Shown one piece after another: positions 17,292 through 25,466 of a stretch of DNA of 64,000 bases (position 1 is its first letter; each line of letters starts with the position of its first letter). Under the pieces are notes generated by a model. It did not search any database and was not told the origin of the DNA. It saw only the letters and a program-made list of their open reading frames with translations. The position numbers were made by a program, and so were the translations under genes. The stretch lies in assembly GCA_965247425.1 (NCBI GenBank), contig OZ252023.1, positions 5,270,001-5,334,000 on the forward strand, given 5' to 3'. This DNA is from CAZOZZ01 sp965247425 (lineage in GTDB: Bacteria; Acidobacteriota; Terriglobia; 20CM-2-55-15).

Positions 17292-18602
17292 CTACGCATT
17301 GGTTTCCGCAAGGACTGCTTCACGGAAGATTGCCAGTCCCTCGTCGACCTGTTCGCGCGTGATCGTCAGAGGTGGGATGAGACGAATCGTCTGGCCCCAG
17401 TGTCCACAGGGATACATGAACAACCCGCCCGCCAGGGCACGTTTCAGGATCGCCGTCGCTGCCTCGTTGTTAGGCTCCTTGTCGGTGCCCCGCTTAACGA
17501 ACTCGACCGCTATCATCAAACCGAGGCCTCGCACATCACCGATGATCGGTGACTCGGCCTGAAGCTTCTGTAGAGCCGACACGATGTAGTCCCCCTGGAC
17601 GCGTGCGTTCTCGATGAGACCCTCGTCCCGGATCACATCGAGTGTGGCCAGTGCGGCGGCACACGAGACGGGATTGCCGCCAAAAGTCGTGCCATGACTG
17701 GCCGCTCCCCACTGCTTCATCAGTTCGCCGCGTGCCGCCACAGCTCCCAGGGGAAAACCGCCTGCGATGCTCTTGGCCATACAGACGATGTCCGGTTCCA
17801 CTTCCAGCGCCTGAACCGCGAACCACTCGCCGGTCCGGCCAAACCCGGATTGAACTTCGTCCACGATCATCAAGATGCCGTGACGCGTCGCGATCTCACG
17901 GAGGCCCGCCAGCCAGGCGCGTGGCGGTATGACGTAGCCACCTTCGCCCTGGACCGGTTCGAGCATAAAAGCCGCCACGTCCTCAGGTGAGACGACATGC
18001 CTGAACAGGCGGTCGATATCGTCAAGAGACTGCTCGACCAGGGCCTCCTCAGTAGGGGCAGTCGACCGGTACGGATAGGGAAACCGGGCAAAGTAGACCT
18101 CCGGAAGGAAAGGCCCCTGACGGTCGCGGTACTTCGCCCTGGAAGTCGTGATGGTCGCCGCGCCGAGCGTCCGTCCGTGGAACCCACCGAAAAAAGAAAC
18201 GATCGCGCGCCTTCCGGTCACATACCGAGCCAACTTGAGCGCGCCGTCGACGGCCTCCCCGCCACTGTTGCCAAAGAAGAACATGTCGGCTCCACCCGGC
18301 GCGATCTTTCGGAGTTCCCAAGCCAGGCGCAACGTCGTTTCCGGGGCAAAGGTTCCCAGTGGAGCGTGGATCATCTTCTCCATCTGTTCGCGCGCAGCGG
18401 CCAGAACGCGCGGATGGTTATGGCCGACATTGGTTACGCCGAAGCCGGCCAGAAAGTCGAGATAGCGCCGCCCATCGGACCCGATCAGATAAACTCCATC
18501 TGCACTCTGGACCGGCAGATTCGGCCAGTCCTGGGCCAGACACGGAGCCAGCAAATTCCCAAGCCCGGCAACGAGGTCTTCGTATGAAGGGTTCTTTTCC
18601 AT
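17292..18602 (-). CDS. Class III PLP-dependent aminotransferase (GABA/ornithine-type)
   Basis: A 436-residue cytoplasmic enzyme of the acetylornithine/ornithine/4-aminobutyrate aminotransferase family. Visible landmarks are the cofactor-phosphate region GNSGGEAVDGALKLAR (about residue 110), GGFHGRT (about 140), the Asp that binds the pyridine nitrogen in IVDEVQSGFGRTG (about 245), the Schiff-base Lys in CMAKSIAGGFPLGA (about 280) and GTTFGGNP (about 310). The family is certain; the substrate is not. The nearest feel is 4-aminobutyrate or lysine-type transaminases. It stands alone, convergent with the receptor genes and divergent from the gene at 18881. Confidence 0.88.
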   Translation of the reverse strand: MEKNPSYEDLVAGLGNLLAPCLAQDWPNLPVQSADGVYLIGSDGRRYLDFLAGFGVTNVGHNHPRVLAAAREQMEKMIHAPLGTFAPETTLRLAWELRKIAPGGADMFFFGNSGGEAVDGALKLARYVTGRRAIVSFFGGFHGRTLGAATITTSRAKYRDRQGPFLPEVYFARFPYPYRSTAPTEEALVEQSLDDIDRLFRHVVSPEDVAAFMLEPVQGEGGYVIPPRAWLAGLREIATRHGILMIVDEVQSGFGRTGEWFAVQALEVEPDIVCMAKSIAGGFPLGAVAARGELMKQWGAASHGTTFGGNPVSCAAALATLDVIRDEGLIENARVQGDYIVSALQKLQAESPIIGDVRGLGLMIAVEFVKRGTDKEPNNEAATAILKRALAGGLFMYPCGHWGQTIRLIPPLTITREQVDEGLAIFREAVLAETNA

Positions 18603-18657
18603 TGATTACTCCTATTCTATGACTACCCGTTGTTGTGACTGATTTCACACTGCGTAC

Positions 18658-18684
18658 TTGACGATCGCAAATGATTATCGTCAA
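18658..18684. promoter_or_regulatory. Inverted repeat TTGACGAT-N11-ATCGTCAA, operator candidate
   Basis: A perfect 8-bp inverted repeat (18658-18665 and 18677-18684) in the 278-bp spacer between the divergent aminotransferase (starts 18602) and the secreted protein gene (18881). Its size and spacing suit a dimeric helix-turn-helix regulator. The rest of the spacer also has TACCT-ttcg-AGGTA at about 18836-18849. No promoter is clear enough to call. Confidence 0.35.
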
Positions 18685-18880
18685 AAAGATCCTTATCTGT
18701 CCACTGGCCGGAAGCCTGGCCAGGAAGACTAAATTGAACGAATCTGAGCTTTCCAGATGCCCGTAAGTCGAAGGATTCAATGCTTGTAACTTGGGTCGCC
18801 ACGGCAGTATCATTTACGAGACCTACAAGTACCTGTACCTTTCGAGGTATGTGCGTCGGACGACCTACACTGGAGGCGTT

Positions 18881-20377
18881 GTGATCCCTCATAAAATACT
18901 GACAATATTCGTACTTACTCTTGTTTTGACGGTGGTTACGCTGGTGGCGCAGCATCCGACCATGGATCCGAAAACCAAGGATGTGCCCTCGGTCGATTAC
19001 CAGGAAGGCCCCAAGGTTCCCACCATTGACGACTACTATCTTCAAGGAGACCCCTCGCAATACATCCCGGACGAGTTCATGTCGAACCCGAGTGGGGAAG
19101 TAGACCCCCGAGACCTCGAGGGCTATCACTTTCCCCCTCAGTTGAAGTGGGTGAAGGTTGTGTCGGACCGCCAGGTTAAGGCCGGCGGTACGATTCGCCT
19201 GGAGGCACAGGCGGAGAACCCGGTTCCGACCGAGCGTTGGTGGATCGCCTACCAGAACCAGTTTGGGCGGCGGTCGAGCTACCGCGCGAACTTCCGACCG
19301 CGCGAAGACAACCCCTGGCTGTTCGACGGAACCGTTCAGATCGATGAATGGGCGGAGCCTGGCGTTTACGTTGTCTACGACGGGGAGTTGAACAGCGAAC
19401 TCGGGCATTCCAAGGCATTCTTTCCGCCGATGCATCCGGCGATGCTTGGCCTGGAGTTCGAGATTCTGCCGAACTCGAACGTCGATGTAATGTATCCCGA
19501 TCTTGTCGACCTCTACATCGGGGAAGACGAGAATATGAACGGCGCGACGTTTGACATCGGGGACATGATTCCGGTGCGCGCGAAACTCTTCGACAACAAG
19601 TCGGGCGCCAGCGAGGTGATCCTCCGTCTGTCGGGTCCCGACAACAAGTATGTTGAACTGAGCCTGGCGCGGCGCTTCAACTACCCCGGTGAGTTTGTCG
19701 GTTACTTCCAGATCAATCAGTGGTCGGTCGGCGGCGAATATGGCGCGCGCACAATCCAGATCAAGGACAAGGCCGGCAACCAGAAAGACATGTTTTCTTC
19801 GACGAACGAACTTCTGGCTGCGACGAAGTTCAATATCCGCCAGGACCCTGCGAAGATCGACAAGGTCCCGCCGAAGCTAATCAGTGTCGCATTCGATCGG
19901 GCGACCGCCGGCATGGAAGACGAGACGAAAATTGTCGCGATCGCCGTCGATGACCACTCCGGCATCGGCGACATCTGGGTCGATGTGGGAGCCAGCCCGA
20001 GCTGGATCGATAAGAAGCGAGTCCGGTTGACACCGAAAACCGGACGCGTCCTGATCAAGCCGGGTTTCGACGTCAAGCAGAATGTCTACGAAGGTTCGTT
20101 TAAGACGCACAAGCTGGACGAGCCCGGTGACTGGGTCGTATCGCGAGTGTTCGTCCGCGACAACGCGAACAATTACCTGGACGTTCGGGCGGATGCGAGC
20201 CCGGACCTGCGGACGGTCAAGGTGGTTTATGGCGGAGAGGCAACCGGTGGAACAGCGGATTCGCCGAGCGCGCCGACCCAGGCCACTCCGCAGGACGGCC
20301 CGGCGAAGATTCGGCGTGTCGACATGATTCCGCCGCATCCGCCCCGCGGGTCGTGTCTGAACTGTCACGCGCCCTAG
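18881..20377 (+). CDS. Secreted protein with C-terminal single haem-c motif
   Basis: The GTG at 18881 (GGAGG at 18872-18876) is preferred over an upstream in-frame TTG because the peptide then starts directly with a signal sequence (ILTIFVLTLVLTVVTLVA). The mature part, about 475 residues, is acidic and beta-rich with Ig-like character (TVQIDEWAEPGVYVVYDGEL; KVPPKLISVAFDRATAGMED; PGDWVVSRVFVRDNANNYLD). The last residues are RGSCLNCHAP, a CxxCH haem-attachment motif at the extreme C terminus. A Tat-exported phosphatase-fold protein follows 70 bp downstream. I do not recognise the family. If haem is bound, the protein may be a periplasmic electron carrier or sensor. Confidence 0.72.
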   Translation: MIPHKILTIFVLTLVLTVVTLVAQHPTMDPKTKDVPSVDYQEGPKVPTIDDYYLQGDPSQYIPDEFMSNPSGEVDPRDLEGYHFPPQLKWVKVVSDRQVKAGGTIRLEAQAENPVPTERWWIAYQNQFGRRSSYRANFRPREDNPWLFDGTVQIDEWAEPGVYVVYDGELNSELGHSKAFFPPMHPAMLGLEFEILPNSNVDVMYPDLVDLYIGEDENMNGATFDIGDMIPVRAKLFDNKSGASEVILRLSGPDNKYVELSLARRFNYPGEFVGYFQINQWSVGGEYGARTIQIKDKAGNQKDMFSSTNELLAATKFNIRQDPAKIDKVPPKLISVAFDRATAGMEDETKIVAIAVDDHSGIGDIWVDVGASPSWIDKKRVRLTPKTGRVLIKPGFDVKQNVYEGSFKTHKLDEPGDWVVSRVFVRDNANNYLDVRADASPDLRTVKVVYGGEATGGTADSPSAPTQATPQDGPAKIRRVDMIPPHPPRGSCLNCHAP

Positions 20378-20447
20378 AAAGAGTATTTTTATAACGACCG
20401 GAACGACATAAATCGATACTGAATCGGAAGATCACAAGGAGTTTCAA

Positions 20448-21635
20448 ATGAATCGCCGATCATTTTTAAAAAGTTCGACGCTGGCCGGTGCGGGACTTGC
20501 CCTGACGCCTCGCCTTGGAGCCTCCACTCCGCAGACCAGTTCTCTGAATCTGCAGACGAAGCACCTGATCTGGATCATCAACGGGAACGGCTGCCGGAAG
20601 AAGGAATACCTCGAAGACCTTGAGGTGGCACCGAACTTCGCCGCGCTGGCGAAGGAAGGTTTCGTCTTCAACGAAGACCATAACGATCAGGCGTCTTCTC
20701 ACGGTACGTCCTACACGGAACTGCTGACCGGAAACGTCTCCCAGACCAGTGTCCCGCTCTTCCCAACCGTGCCCCACTACGTTCGCAAGGCCTACGGCGA
20801 CGAGGCGACAAAGTACTGGTACCTGACTGGTGCGGATTACTTCAGGCAGTGGCGCTACAACCTGAAGTACTTCGCCGCCCACAAGGACTATCCGGCCTCG
20901 ACGCGCCCCGTGTCGCTGACCACCCAGAACGTGTTCCAGGACATGTGGTACAAGAAGCGGGATCGATCGCCGCAGCAGATCATCGCCGAAGAATTTCCCG
21001 ACAACATGGGCATCACCGACCCGGAACGCGTGCAGTTGACCGATTGGATCGAAGGCGTAATGTCCACTCGCAGCTATGAGGCTTCCCTCAATCATCCGTT
21101 CATTCCACGCTCCCCGTTCGTCGAAGAGGGCCAAGCGATCAAGATCATTCCGCAGATCCTCCAGACATTCAAGCCGCGGATGATCATCTTCCAGCAAGTC
21201 TCCCACGACACCGGCCACGGCGCCGGGGGGTACCTGCGGTATGAAACCGGCCATGACGAGTATCGATCGACCGCCATCTCCACAGACGAAGCGGTGGGTC
21301 AGCTCATCGATTTCGTGAAGAACGATCCGTACTTCAGCAAGAACACGTCGATCGTGGTCCGGCCCGAGTTCGGCCGTGACGATGAAGTGAACGCGTACGG
21401 AGAGATCCACCACTCGAAGGGCTACTATTATGCCCAACGTCCGGCCAGCATCTATTACGGGCCGGACTTCAACACTGGTTTTGACGGTAAGACAGTCATC
21501 AGCCGGCTCGACATGGCGCCGACGCTGACAAAACTGTTCAACGTTGACGCGGTCCACGCGATGGGCCAGGTCGTTCCGGGCCTGTTCAAGCCGGAGGTTG
21601 GTGAGATTCCTCAGTACGTCCCATACGTAGAATAA
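20448..21635 (+). CDS. Tat-exported alkaline-phosphatase-superfamily (sulfatase-like) protein
   Basis: A 395-residue protein beginning MNRRSFLKSSTLAGAGLAL, a twin-arginine signal (NRRSFLK). The mature part has features of the alkaline phosphatase/sulfatase fold: IWIINGNG near the start, HGTSYTELLTGN (about residue 85), and the metal-site-like stretches SHDTGHGAGGY (about 250) and TSIVVRPEFGRDDEVN (about 300). A normal formylglycine signature (C/S-x-P-x-R) is absent, so sulfatase activity is unlikely in the standard form. Substrate unknown. It follows the haem-c-motif protein and both are exported, suggesting a shared periplasmic role. Confidence 0.72.
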   Translation: MNRRSFLKSSTLAGAGLALTPRLGASTPQTSSLNLQTKHLIWIINGNGCRKKEYLEDLEVAPNFAALAKEGFVFNEDHNDQASSHGTSYTELLTGNVSQTSVPLFPTVPHYVRKAYGDEATKYWYLTGADYFRQWRYNLKYFAAHKDYPASTRPVSLTTQNVFQDMWYKKRDRSPQQIIAEEFPDNMGITDPERVQLTDWIEGVMSTRSYEASLNHPFIPRSPFVEEGQAIKIIPQILQTFKPRMIIFQQVSHDTGHGAGGYLRYETGHDEYRSTAISTDEAVGQLIDFVKNDPYFSKNTSIVVRPEFGRDDEVNAYGEIHHSKGYYYAQRPASIYYGPDFNTGFDGKTVISRLDMAPTLTKLFNVDAVHAMGQVVPGLFKPEVGEIPQYVPYVE

Positions 21636-21655
21636 TTGACATTCATGAAGTGCGG

Positions 21656-21696
21656 AACGGCGTGATTCTTCCCAGGGTCGCGCCGTTTTTCTTTTG
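21656..21696 (+). terminator. Intrinsic terminator after the phosphatase-fold gene
   Basis: AACGGCG (21656-21662) pairs with CGCCGTT (21681-21687) and is followed by a T-rich tract. It lies 20 bp after the stop codon and separates this unit from the sigma factor operon. Confidence 0.75.
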
Positions 21697-21800
21697 TTTT
21701 GGAAAGTGTGTCTCCGCTGCAAAACGCAGGTGCGCGCCCCACCCCTTCATCCATGGTCCAAAATAAGTAACGTTTTCAGTCTACAAGGCGTATTTTATTA

Positions 21801-22328
21801 ATGAATCTCGATCGCGAGCTGATTGTCCGCGCCCAACGCGGGGATACTGCGGCCCAGGAGGAATTGGTTTCCCTTCTGGCGCCTATGGTGTTCCGGCTGG
21901 CCAGCCGGTTTTTCCGGAGCCGCGAGGACGTGGAGGATCTGGCTCAGGACGCGTTTGCCCGGTTCTTCGCTAAGATTGACCAGGTTCGTCCTGACGAAAA
22001 CGTGCCCGGATGGGTGTCTCGCGTCACGGTCAATGTTTGTTACGACCGACTGCGGAAACTTCGTCGCGAGAAAGCGGCTGTCGAAGGTTTAGGTGCGTTA
22101 CCGACCGCACCGAACCGGCCGGAGCACGATTCTTACGAGAACGTCAGAGCGGCCGTGGCAGGGCTCGACCCGAAGTGGAGGATCCCGCTGATGTTGAAGG
22201 AAGTCGAAGAGCTGTCCATCAAGGAGATTTCCGGGATGATGGGAATCACCCAGTCGAACGTCAAGATTCGTCTCTACAGAGCCCGGAAGAAGCTGGCGGA
22301 CATACTTCGGGACGATTTTGCCGGATGA
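21801..22328 (+). CDS. ECF RNA polymerase sigma factor
   Basis: A 175-residue sigma-70 family protein. Region 2 spans about residues 10-75 (FRSREDVEDLAQDAFARFFAKI) and region 4 about 115-170 (YENVRAAVAGLDPKWRIPL then EISGMMGITQSNVKIRLYRARKKL, a helix-turn-helix). It lacks regions 1 and 3, as ECF factors do. The ATG lies 4 bp after a TATTTTAT stretch and has no ribosome site, so the mRNA may be leaderless or nearly so. It heads a three-gene operon with a small membrane protein and a periplasmic helical protein, resembling CnrH-CnrY-CnrX. Confidence 0.93.
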   Translation: MNLDRELIVRAQRGDTAAQEELVSLLAPMVFRLASRFFRSREDVEDLAQDAFARFFAKIDQVRPDENVPGWVSRVTVNVCYDRLRKLRREKAAVEGLGALPTAPNRPEHDSYENVRAAVAGLDPKWRIPLMLKEVEELSIKEISGMMGITQSNVKIRLYRARKKLADILRDDFAG

Positions 22329-22376
22329 CTCGGACCGAAGGTGTAGGCCAGGTTAGAGAACTTAGAGGGAATGATC

Positions 22377-22733
22377 ATGAGTGATTTTCTTCCGAAGAGA
22401 TTTGTTGCCGAGGAACGACGGCGTGTCTTCGTTCCGGACGCCGACTTCGCTCGCCGGATGCTGGCGAGGATCCAACCCGTCGCCCGTCCGGCGACAGTTG
22501 TCTGGGAATACGTGCCCGGGTTTGCGCGACCGGTAGTGGCGGCCACGGCCCTGGTCCTTCTCGTCATGTCCGGTTTGCAAATGGTGAGTTCCGACATTCC
22601 CGAGCAGGGCATTGTGGATGCCTATCTGGCGGAAGATTCGACGCCCAGCGATACATGGATGTACCAGGATGCGGAAGTACCCGAAGGCGATGACCTGTTC
22701 CTGGAGATTACGATGGCCGAGGAATTGCGATGA
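22377..22733 (+). CDS. Single-pass membrane protein, candidate anti-sigma factor (CnrY-like layout)
   Basis: The second ATG (22377) fits the ribosome site AGAGGGA better than 22371. The protein is 118 residues: about 45 charged residues that should be cytoplasmic (RFVAEERRRVFVPDADFARR), one transmembrane helix (VVAATALVLLVMSGLQMV, about 52-70) and an acidic outside tail of about 48 residues. It sits between an ECF sigma gene and a Spy/CpxP-like gene. Small one-span proteins in this position (CnrY type) bind the sigma factor through the cytoplasmic segment. There is no sequence motif to prove this; the call rests on topology and context. Confidence 0.55.
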   Translation: MSDFLPKRFVAEERRRVFVPDADFARRMLARIQPVARPATVVWEYVPGFARPVVAATALVLLVMSGLQMVSSDIPEQGIVDAYLAEDSTPSDTWMYQDAEVPEGDDLFLEITMAEELR

Positions 22734-23176
22734 CCCGGACCCTGCAGGCGAAGCTTCTGGTTCTTGCGGTCTTTCTTGTCGGGACGTTATCCGGCGTGGT
22801 CTTGACAAATGTCTATGAGACGAATGTCCGGGGTGATGATGTTCAGGCCACCGAGCGTCGTCAGGATGGTGATCGCAGCCGCCGGGATCGTAACAGGGAA
22901 CGTCAGAGTTTCGAAGAGTATCTCGGCCTGACTCCCGAGCAGAACGCGCAGATGTCAACGATCCTCGAAGAAGCTCGCGAGGGATACCGCGAGTTGCAGG
23001 CGCGAACGCGACCCGAATATCGCGCGTTGCGATCCGAATCACGCGAGCAGATCCGTTCGATGCTGAGCGATGAACAGCGCGATCTGTACGAAACCTGGCT
23101 GGAGCGAGACCGGAAACGAGATCAAGAGCGAGATCAAAAAAGGCGCAGGGGAGGCCGGGGCGGCATGCACGATTGA
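22730..23176 (+). CDS. Spy/CpxP-like periplasmic helical protein
   Basis: A 148-residue protein overlapping the previous gene by 4 bp (ATGA). It has an N-terminal membrane anchor or signal (LLVLAVFLVGTLSGVVLTNV), then an Arg/Glu-rich helical region with YLGLTPEQNAQMSTILEEAR (about residues 62-82) and SMLSDEQRDLYETWL (about 112-126). These are the paired L-T-x-x-Q helices of the Spy/CpxP/heavy-metal-resistance fold. Members act as periplasmic chaperones or, in CnrX, as metal sensors controlling an anti-sigma factor. Metal ligands are scarce here: only the extreme C-terminal GGMHD has Met and His. A strong terminator follows. Confidence 0.72.
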   Translation: MTRTLQAKLLVLAVFLVGTLSGVVLTNVYETNVRGDDVQATERRQDGDRSRRDRNRERQSFEEYLGLTPEQNAQMSTILEEAREGYRELQARTRPEYRALRSESREQIRSMLSDEQRDLYETWLERDRKRDQERDQKRRRGGRGGMHD

Positions 23177-23202
23177 GTTGGCCCGAGATGTTGCGGAATT
23201 TG

Positions 23203-23238
23203 GAACCCACAAGATCGATCTTGTGGGTTCTTTTGTTT
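23203..23238 (+). terminator. Intrinsic terminator of the sigma/Spy-like operon
   Basis: GAACCCACAAGATC and its exact reverse complement GATCTTGTGGGTTC are adjacent (28-bp palindrome, 23203-23230) and followed by TTTTGTTTG. It ends the operon 26 bp after the Spy-like stop. Confidence 0.85.
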
Positions 23239-23252
23239 GTATCGCCCTGGCA

Positions 23253-23324
23253 AGCAGCGAGCAGCTCCGGCGACTCGGACCTTCTCTACTGGCTATCCGC
23301 TGCTCGCTACCAGCTACTCGCTAA
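23253..23324. repeat. CAGCGAGCAG / CTGCTCGCTA iterated spacer repeat
   Basis: AGCAGCGAGCAGC at 23255-23267 is answered by GCTGCTCGCTACCAGCTACTCGCTA at 23299-23323, an inverted pair made of 7-10-bp motif copies. It lies between the sigma operon terminator and the lysA promoter. A related motif (CTGATCGTTGCCCGCTGATCGCTAA) is at 32193-32218. Confidence 0.5.
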
Positions 23325-23326
23325 CA

Positions 23327-23332
23327 TATAAT
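23327..23332 (+). promoter_or_regulatory. Perfect -10 box (TATAAT) of lysA
   Basis: TATAAT at 23327-23332 ends only 8 nt before the lysA ATG (23341). Transcription would begin about at the start codon, implying a leaderless mRNA. No clear -35 hexamer is seen; the iterated repeat occupies that position. Confidence 0.5.
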
Positions 23333-23340
23333 GCTTTCCG

Positions 23341-24576
23341 ATGCATTTCTTCGATTATCGAGAAGGTGAACTCTGTTGCGAGGAGGTTCGGCTATCGACG
23401 ATTGCCGAACAAGTCGGGACACCCGTCTATGTCTACAGCCAGCGGACTCTCAAGCGTCATGTCGGTGTGTTTGACGGGGCCTTTGCCGACACGCCGCACC
23501 TGGTTTGCTACGCGGTAAAGGCCAACTCGAACCAGACCGTACTGCGCCGTTTCGCCGACTGGGGTCTGGGCTTCGAGGCCGTGTCCGGAGGAGAGTTGTT
23601 CCGCGCCCTCGAAGCGGGTGCTTCCCCCGATCGGGTCATTTTCTCGGGAGTCGGCAAGACTCCCGACGAGATTCGCTTTGGTCTAGACGCCGGCATTCTC
23701 TTCTTCAGCGTCGAGTCCCACTCTGAACTGGAGCTGATCTCGCGTGTCGCGAAAGAACAGGGGACGATCGCCCCGGTTCTGTTTCGAACGAATCCGGACG
23801 TCGATCCGCAAACCCATCCGTATATTTCAACCGGGCTGCGGCATCACAAATTCGGGATCCCCCTGCCCGAAGCGAGAAGAATGTATGCGGAGGCGCGTCA
23901 GATGCCGGGGATCGAAATCGTCGGCATCGGATGTCACATCGGTTCTCAGATTACGGAGCTTGCCCCGTTCGAACAAGCCCTCGTCGGTATCACCGGCCTT
24001 GTCGCCGACCTTAGTCAGGATGGATTTGATCTGAAGTATCTGGATTTTGGTGGTGGGCTGGGGATTCCCTACGCCGACGAAGAACCGCCGTCTCCCGAGG
24101 CATACGGGCAGGTCGTGCGCCGGGCTACGGACGGTCTTGACCTGACGCTGGTTCTCGAACCCGGCCGGGTCATCGTTGGTAACGCGGGAGTCCTTCTGGC
24201 GCGGGTGCTGTTGAGGAAGAGCCAGGGGACCAAACAGTTTGCGATTGTTGATGCGGGCATGAACGATCTCATCCGTCCCGCGCTCTACGGGTCGTTCCAC
24301 AATCTGATGCCGATCCAACCCCGGAAGGAAAGGGAAGTAGTCGACGTCGTCGGCCCGATCTGCGAATCCTCGGATTTCCTTGCCCAGGACCGTGAAATGG
24401 AACGACTCGAACCCGGGGACCTGCTGGCGATCATGAGCGCCGGCGCTTACGGTTTCAGCCTTGCTTCGAATTACAATTCCCGTCCCCGCCCTCCTGAAGT
24501 CCTTGTTGATGGCGACAAGTTCACCGTCATTCGCCGCAGAGAAACCTATCAAGACCTAATACGGCTAGAGGAGTAG
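23341..24576 (+). CDS. lysA: Diaminopimelate decarboxylase
   Basis: A 411-residue PLP enzyme that converts meso-diaminopimelate to lysine, the last step of lysine synthesis. It has an alanine-racemase-type barrel followed by a beta domain. Seen are the PLP lysine in CYAVKANSNQ (about residue 60), EAVSGGELFRAL, the histidine stretch GCHIGSQITEL (about 200), GGGLGIPY (about 235), and the C-terminal cysteine motif GPICESSDFLAQ (about 340), which gives the second half of the active site at the dimer interface. No ribosome site precedes the ATG; the TATAAT at 23327 suggests a leaderless message. It stands alone between two sigma modules. Confidence 0.96.
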   Translation: MHFFDYREGELCCEEVRLSTIAEQVGTPVYVYSQRTLKRHVGVFDGAFADTPHLVCYAVKANSNQTVLRRFADWGLGFEAVSGGELFRALEAGASPDRVIFSGVGKTPDEIRFGLDAGILFFSVESHSELELISRVAKEQGTIAPVLFRTNPDVDPQTHPYISTGLRHHKFGIPLPEARRMYAEARQMPGIEIVGIGCHIGSQITELAPFEQALVGITGLVADLSQDGFDLKYLDFGGGLGIPYADEEPPSPEAYGQVVRRATDGLDLTLVLEPGRVIVGNAGVLLARVLLRKSQGTKQFAIVDAGMNDLIRPALYGSFHNLMPIQPRKEREVVDVVGPICESSDFLAQDREMERLEPGDLLAIMSAGAYGFSLASNYNSRPRPPEVLVDGDKFTVIRRRETYQDLIRLEE

Positions 24577-24623
24577 GAGTGACCCGGATTGGATCACTCG
24601 ATGGGAAGTCATGCTGTGTGGTT

Positions 24624-25466
24624 TTATCGGACTCCCAGTTCACGCAGCGCTTCGCTGAGGCTGGTGATCAGAGAATCATCTTGTAGGGACCCTCGGCTGT
24701 GCACCTCGCCTTCGGCTGTGACGACCACGAACTCTCCGGCTGGTGTGTCCATAAGTGACGAGCCCCGGTTGAGCATGACCGGGAAGGTGACTTCGTCCGG
24801 GTGGGAGCCCGCTGTTAGCGCCACGCCGAGAAACCTCAGGTTTTGGGTCGCTCCGAACGCATCATACGCCTGCTGGAAGGCGGGCGCTCCAGGCGATTGG
24901 TCGTCGAACACGGCCATCACCATCACCGATCCAGCGAAATCCGACAGGGCGTAGGAATAGCCCGCGGTGTCGGTTATCGAGAAGCTGAGTGAAGCCTGAA
25001 TTTCAGCGCCTGCCGAAGCGGTTTCCGATGGCGCCCTTTCCCCGCTTTCGGTAGCCGGCTTGGCTCTTGTTGCGGCCGGCAAATCGGTCGCTTTTGCCAC
25101 TTCATCCACGACAGCGGCTACTGTGGCAGGAGATTCGCTCGCTATGGGCACGGCACCGGTGGGTTCGTCCGAAGTCCCCGGAAGCCACAGGACGAGGGCC
25201 ACAAGGGCCAAGCCGGCCATGACGGAGGCTGTCGCAAATATTCCAACACGAACTGGGAGATGCGGACCACCCGCTTTGGCGATGGCCACCTGCCGATCGA
25301 AATAGACCGTGATCCGGCGGTCCACTTCTTCGTATCCGGCCACCTCATCGCGACAGTCCTTGCAGGCTTCGAGATGTTGTTCGATTCGACCTCTCGTTTC
25401 CGCGTCCGTCTGGTCCGTCAGGAAATCCTCCAGGAGAGATTCCACAAGCTTGCAGTCGTCGGTCAT
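24624..25466 (-). CDS. Zinc-finger anti-sigma factor with C-terminal thioredoxin-like domain
   Basis: A 280-residue protein. The N terminus carries the anti-sigma zinc motif HLEACKDC (H-x3-C-x2-C, about residues 30-37, with the Cys at residue 5 as a further possible ligand). A transmembrane segment follows (FATASVMAGLALVALVLWL, about 75-93), then a Pro/Thr/Ala-rich linker to about 155. The last 120 residues resemble a redoxin fold: SFSITDTAGYSYALSDFAGS, then VMAVFDDQSPGAPAF where TlpA-like proteins have W-C-x-x-C. Both catalytic cysteines are absent. It overlaps the sigma gene upstream by 4 bp, so it should hold that factor inactive at the membrane. Confidence 0.8.
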   Translation of the reverse strand: MTDDCKLVESLLEDFLTDQTDAETRGRIEQHLEACKDCRDEVAGYEEVDRRITVYFDRQVAIAKAGGPHLPVRVGIFATASVMAGLALVALVLWLPGTSDEPTGAVPIASESPATVAAVVDEVAKATDLPAATRAKPATESGERAPSETASAGAEIQASLSFSITDTAGYSYALSDFAGSVMVMAVFDDQSPGAPAFQQAYDAFGATQNLRFLGVALTAGSHPDEVTFPVMLNRGSSLMDTPAGEFVVVTAEGEVHSRGSLQDDSLITSLSEALRELGVR

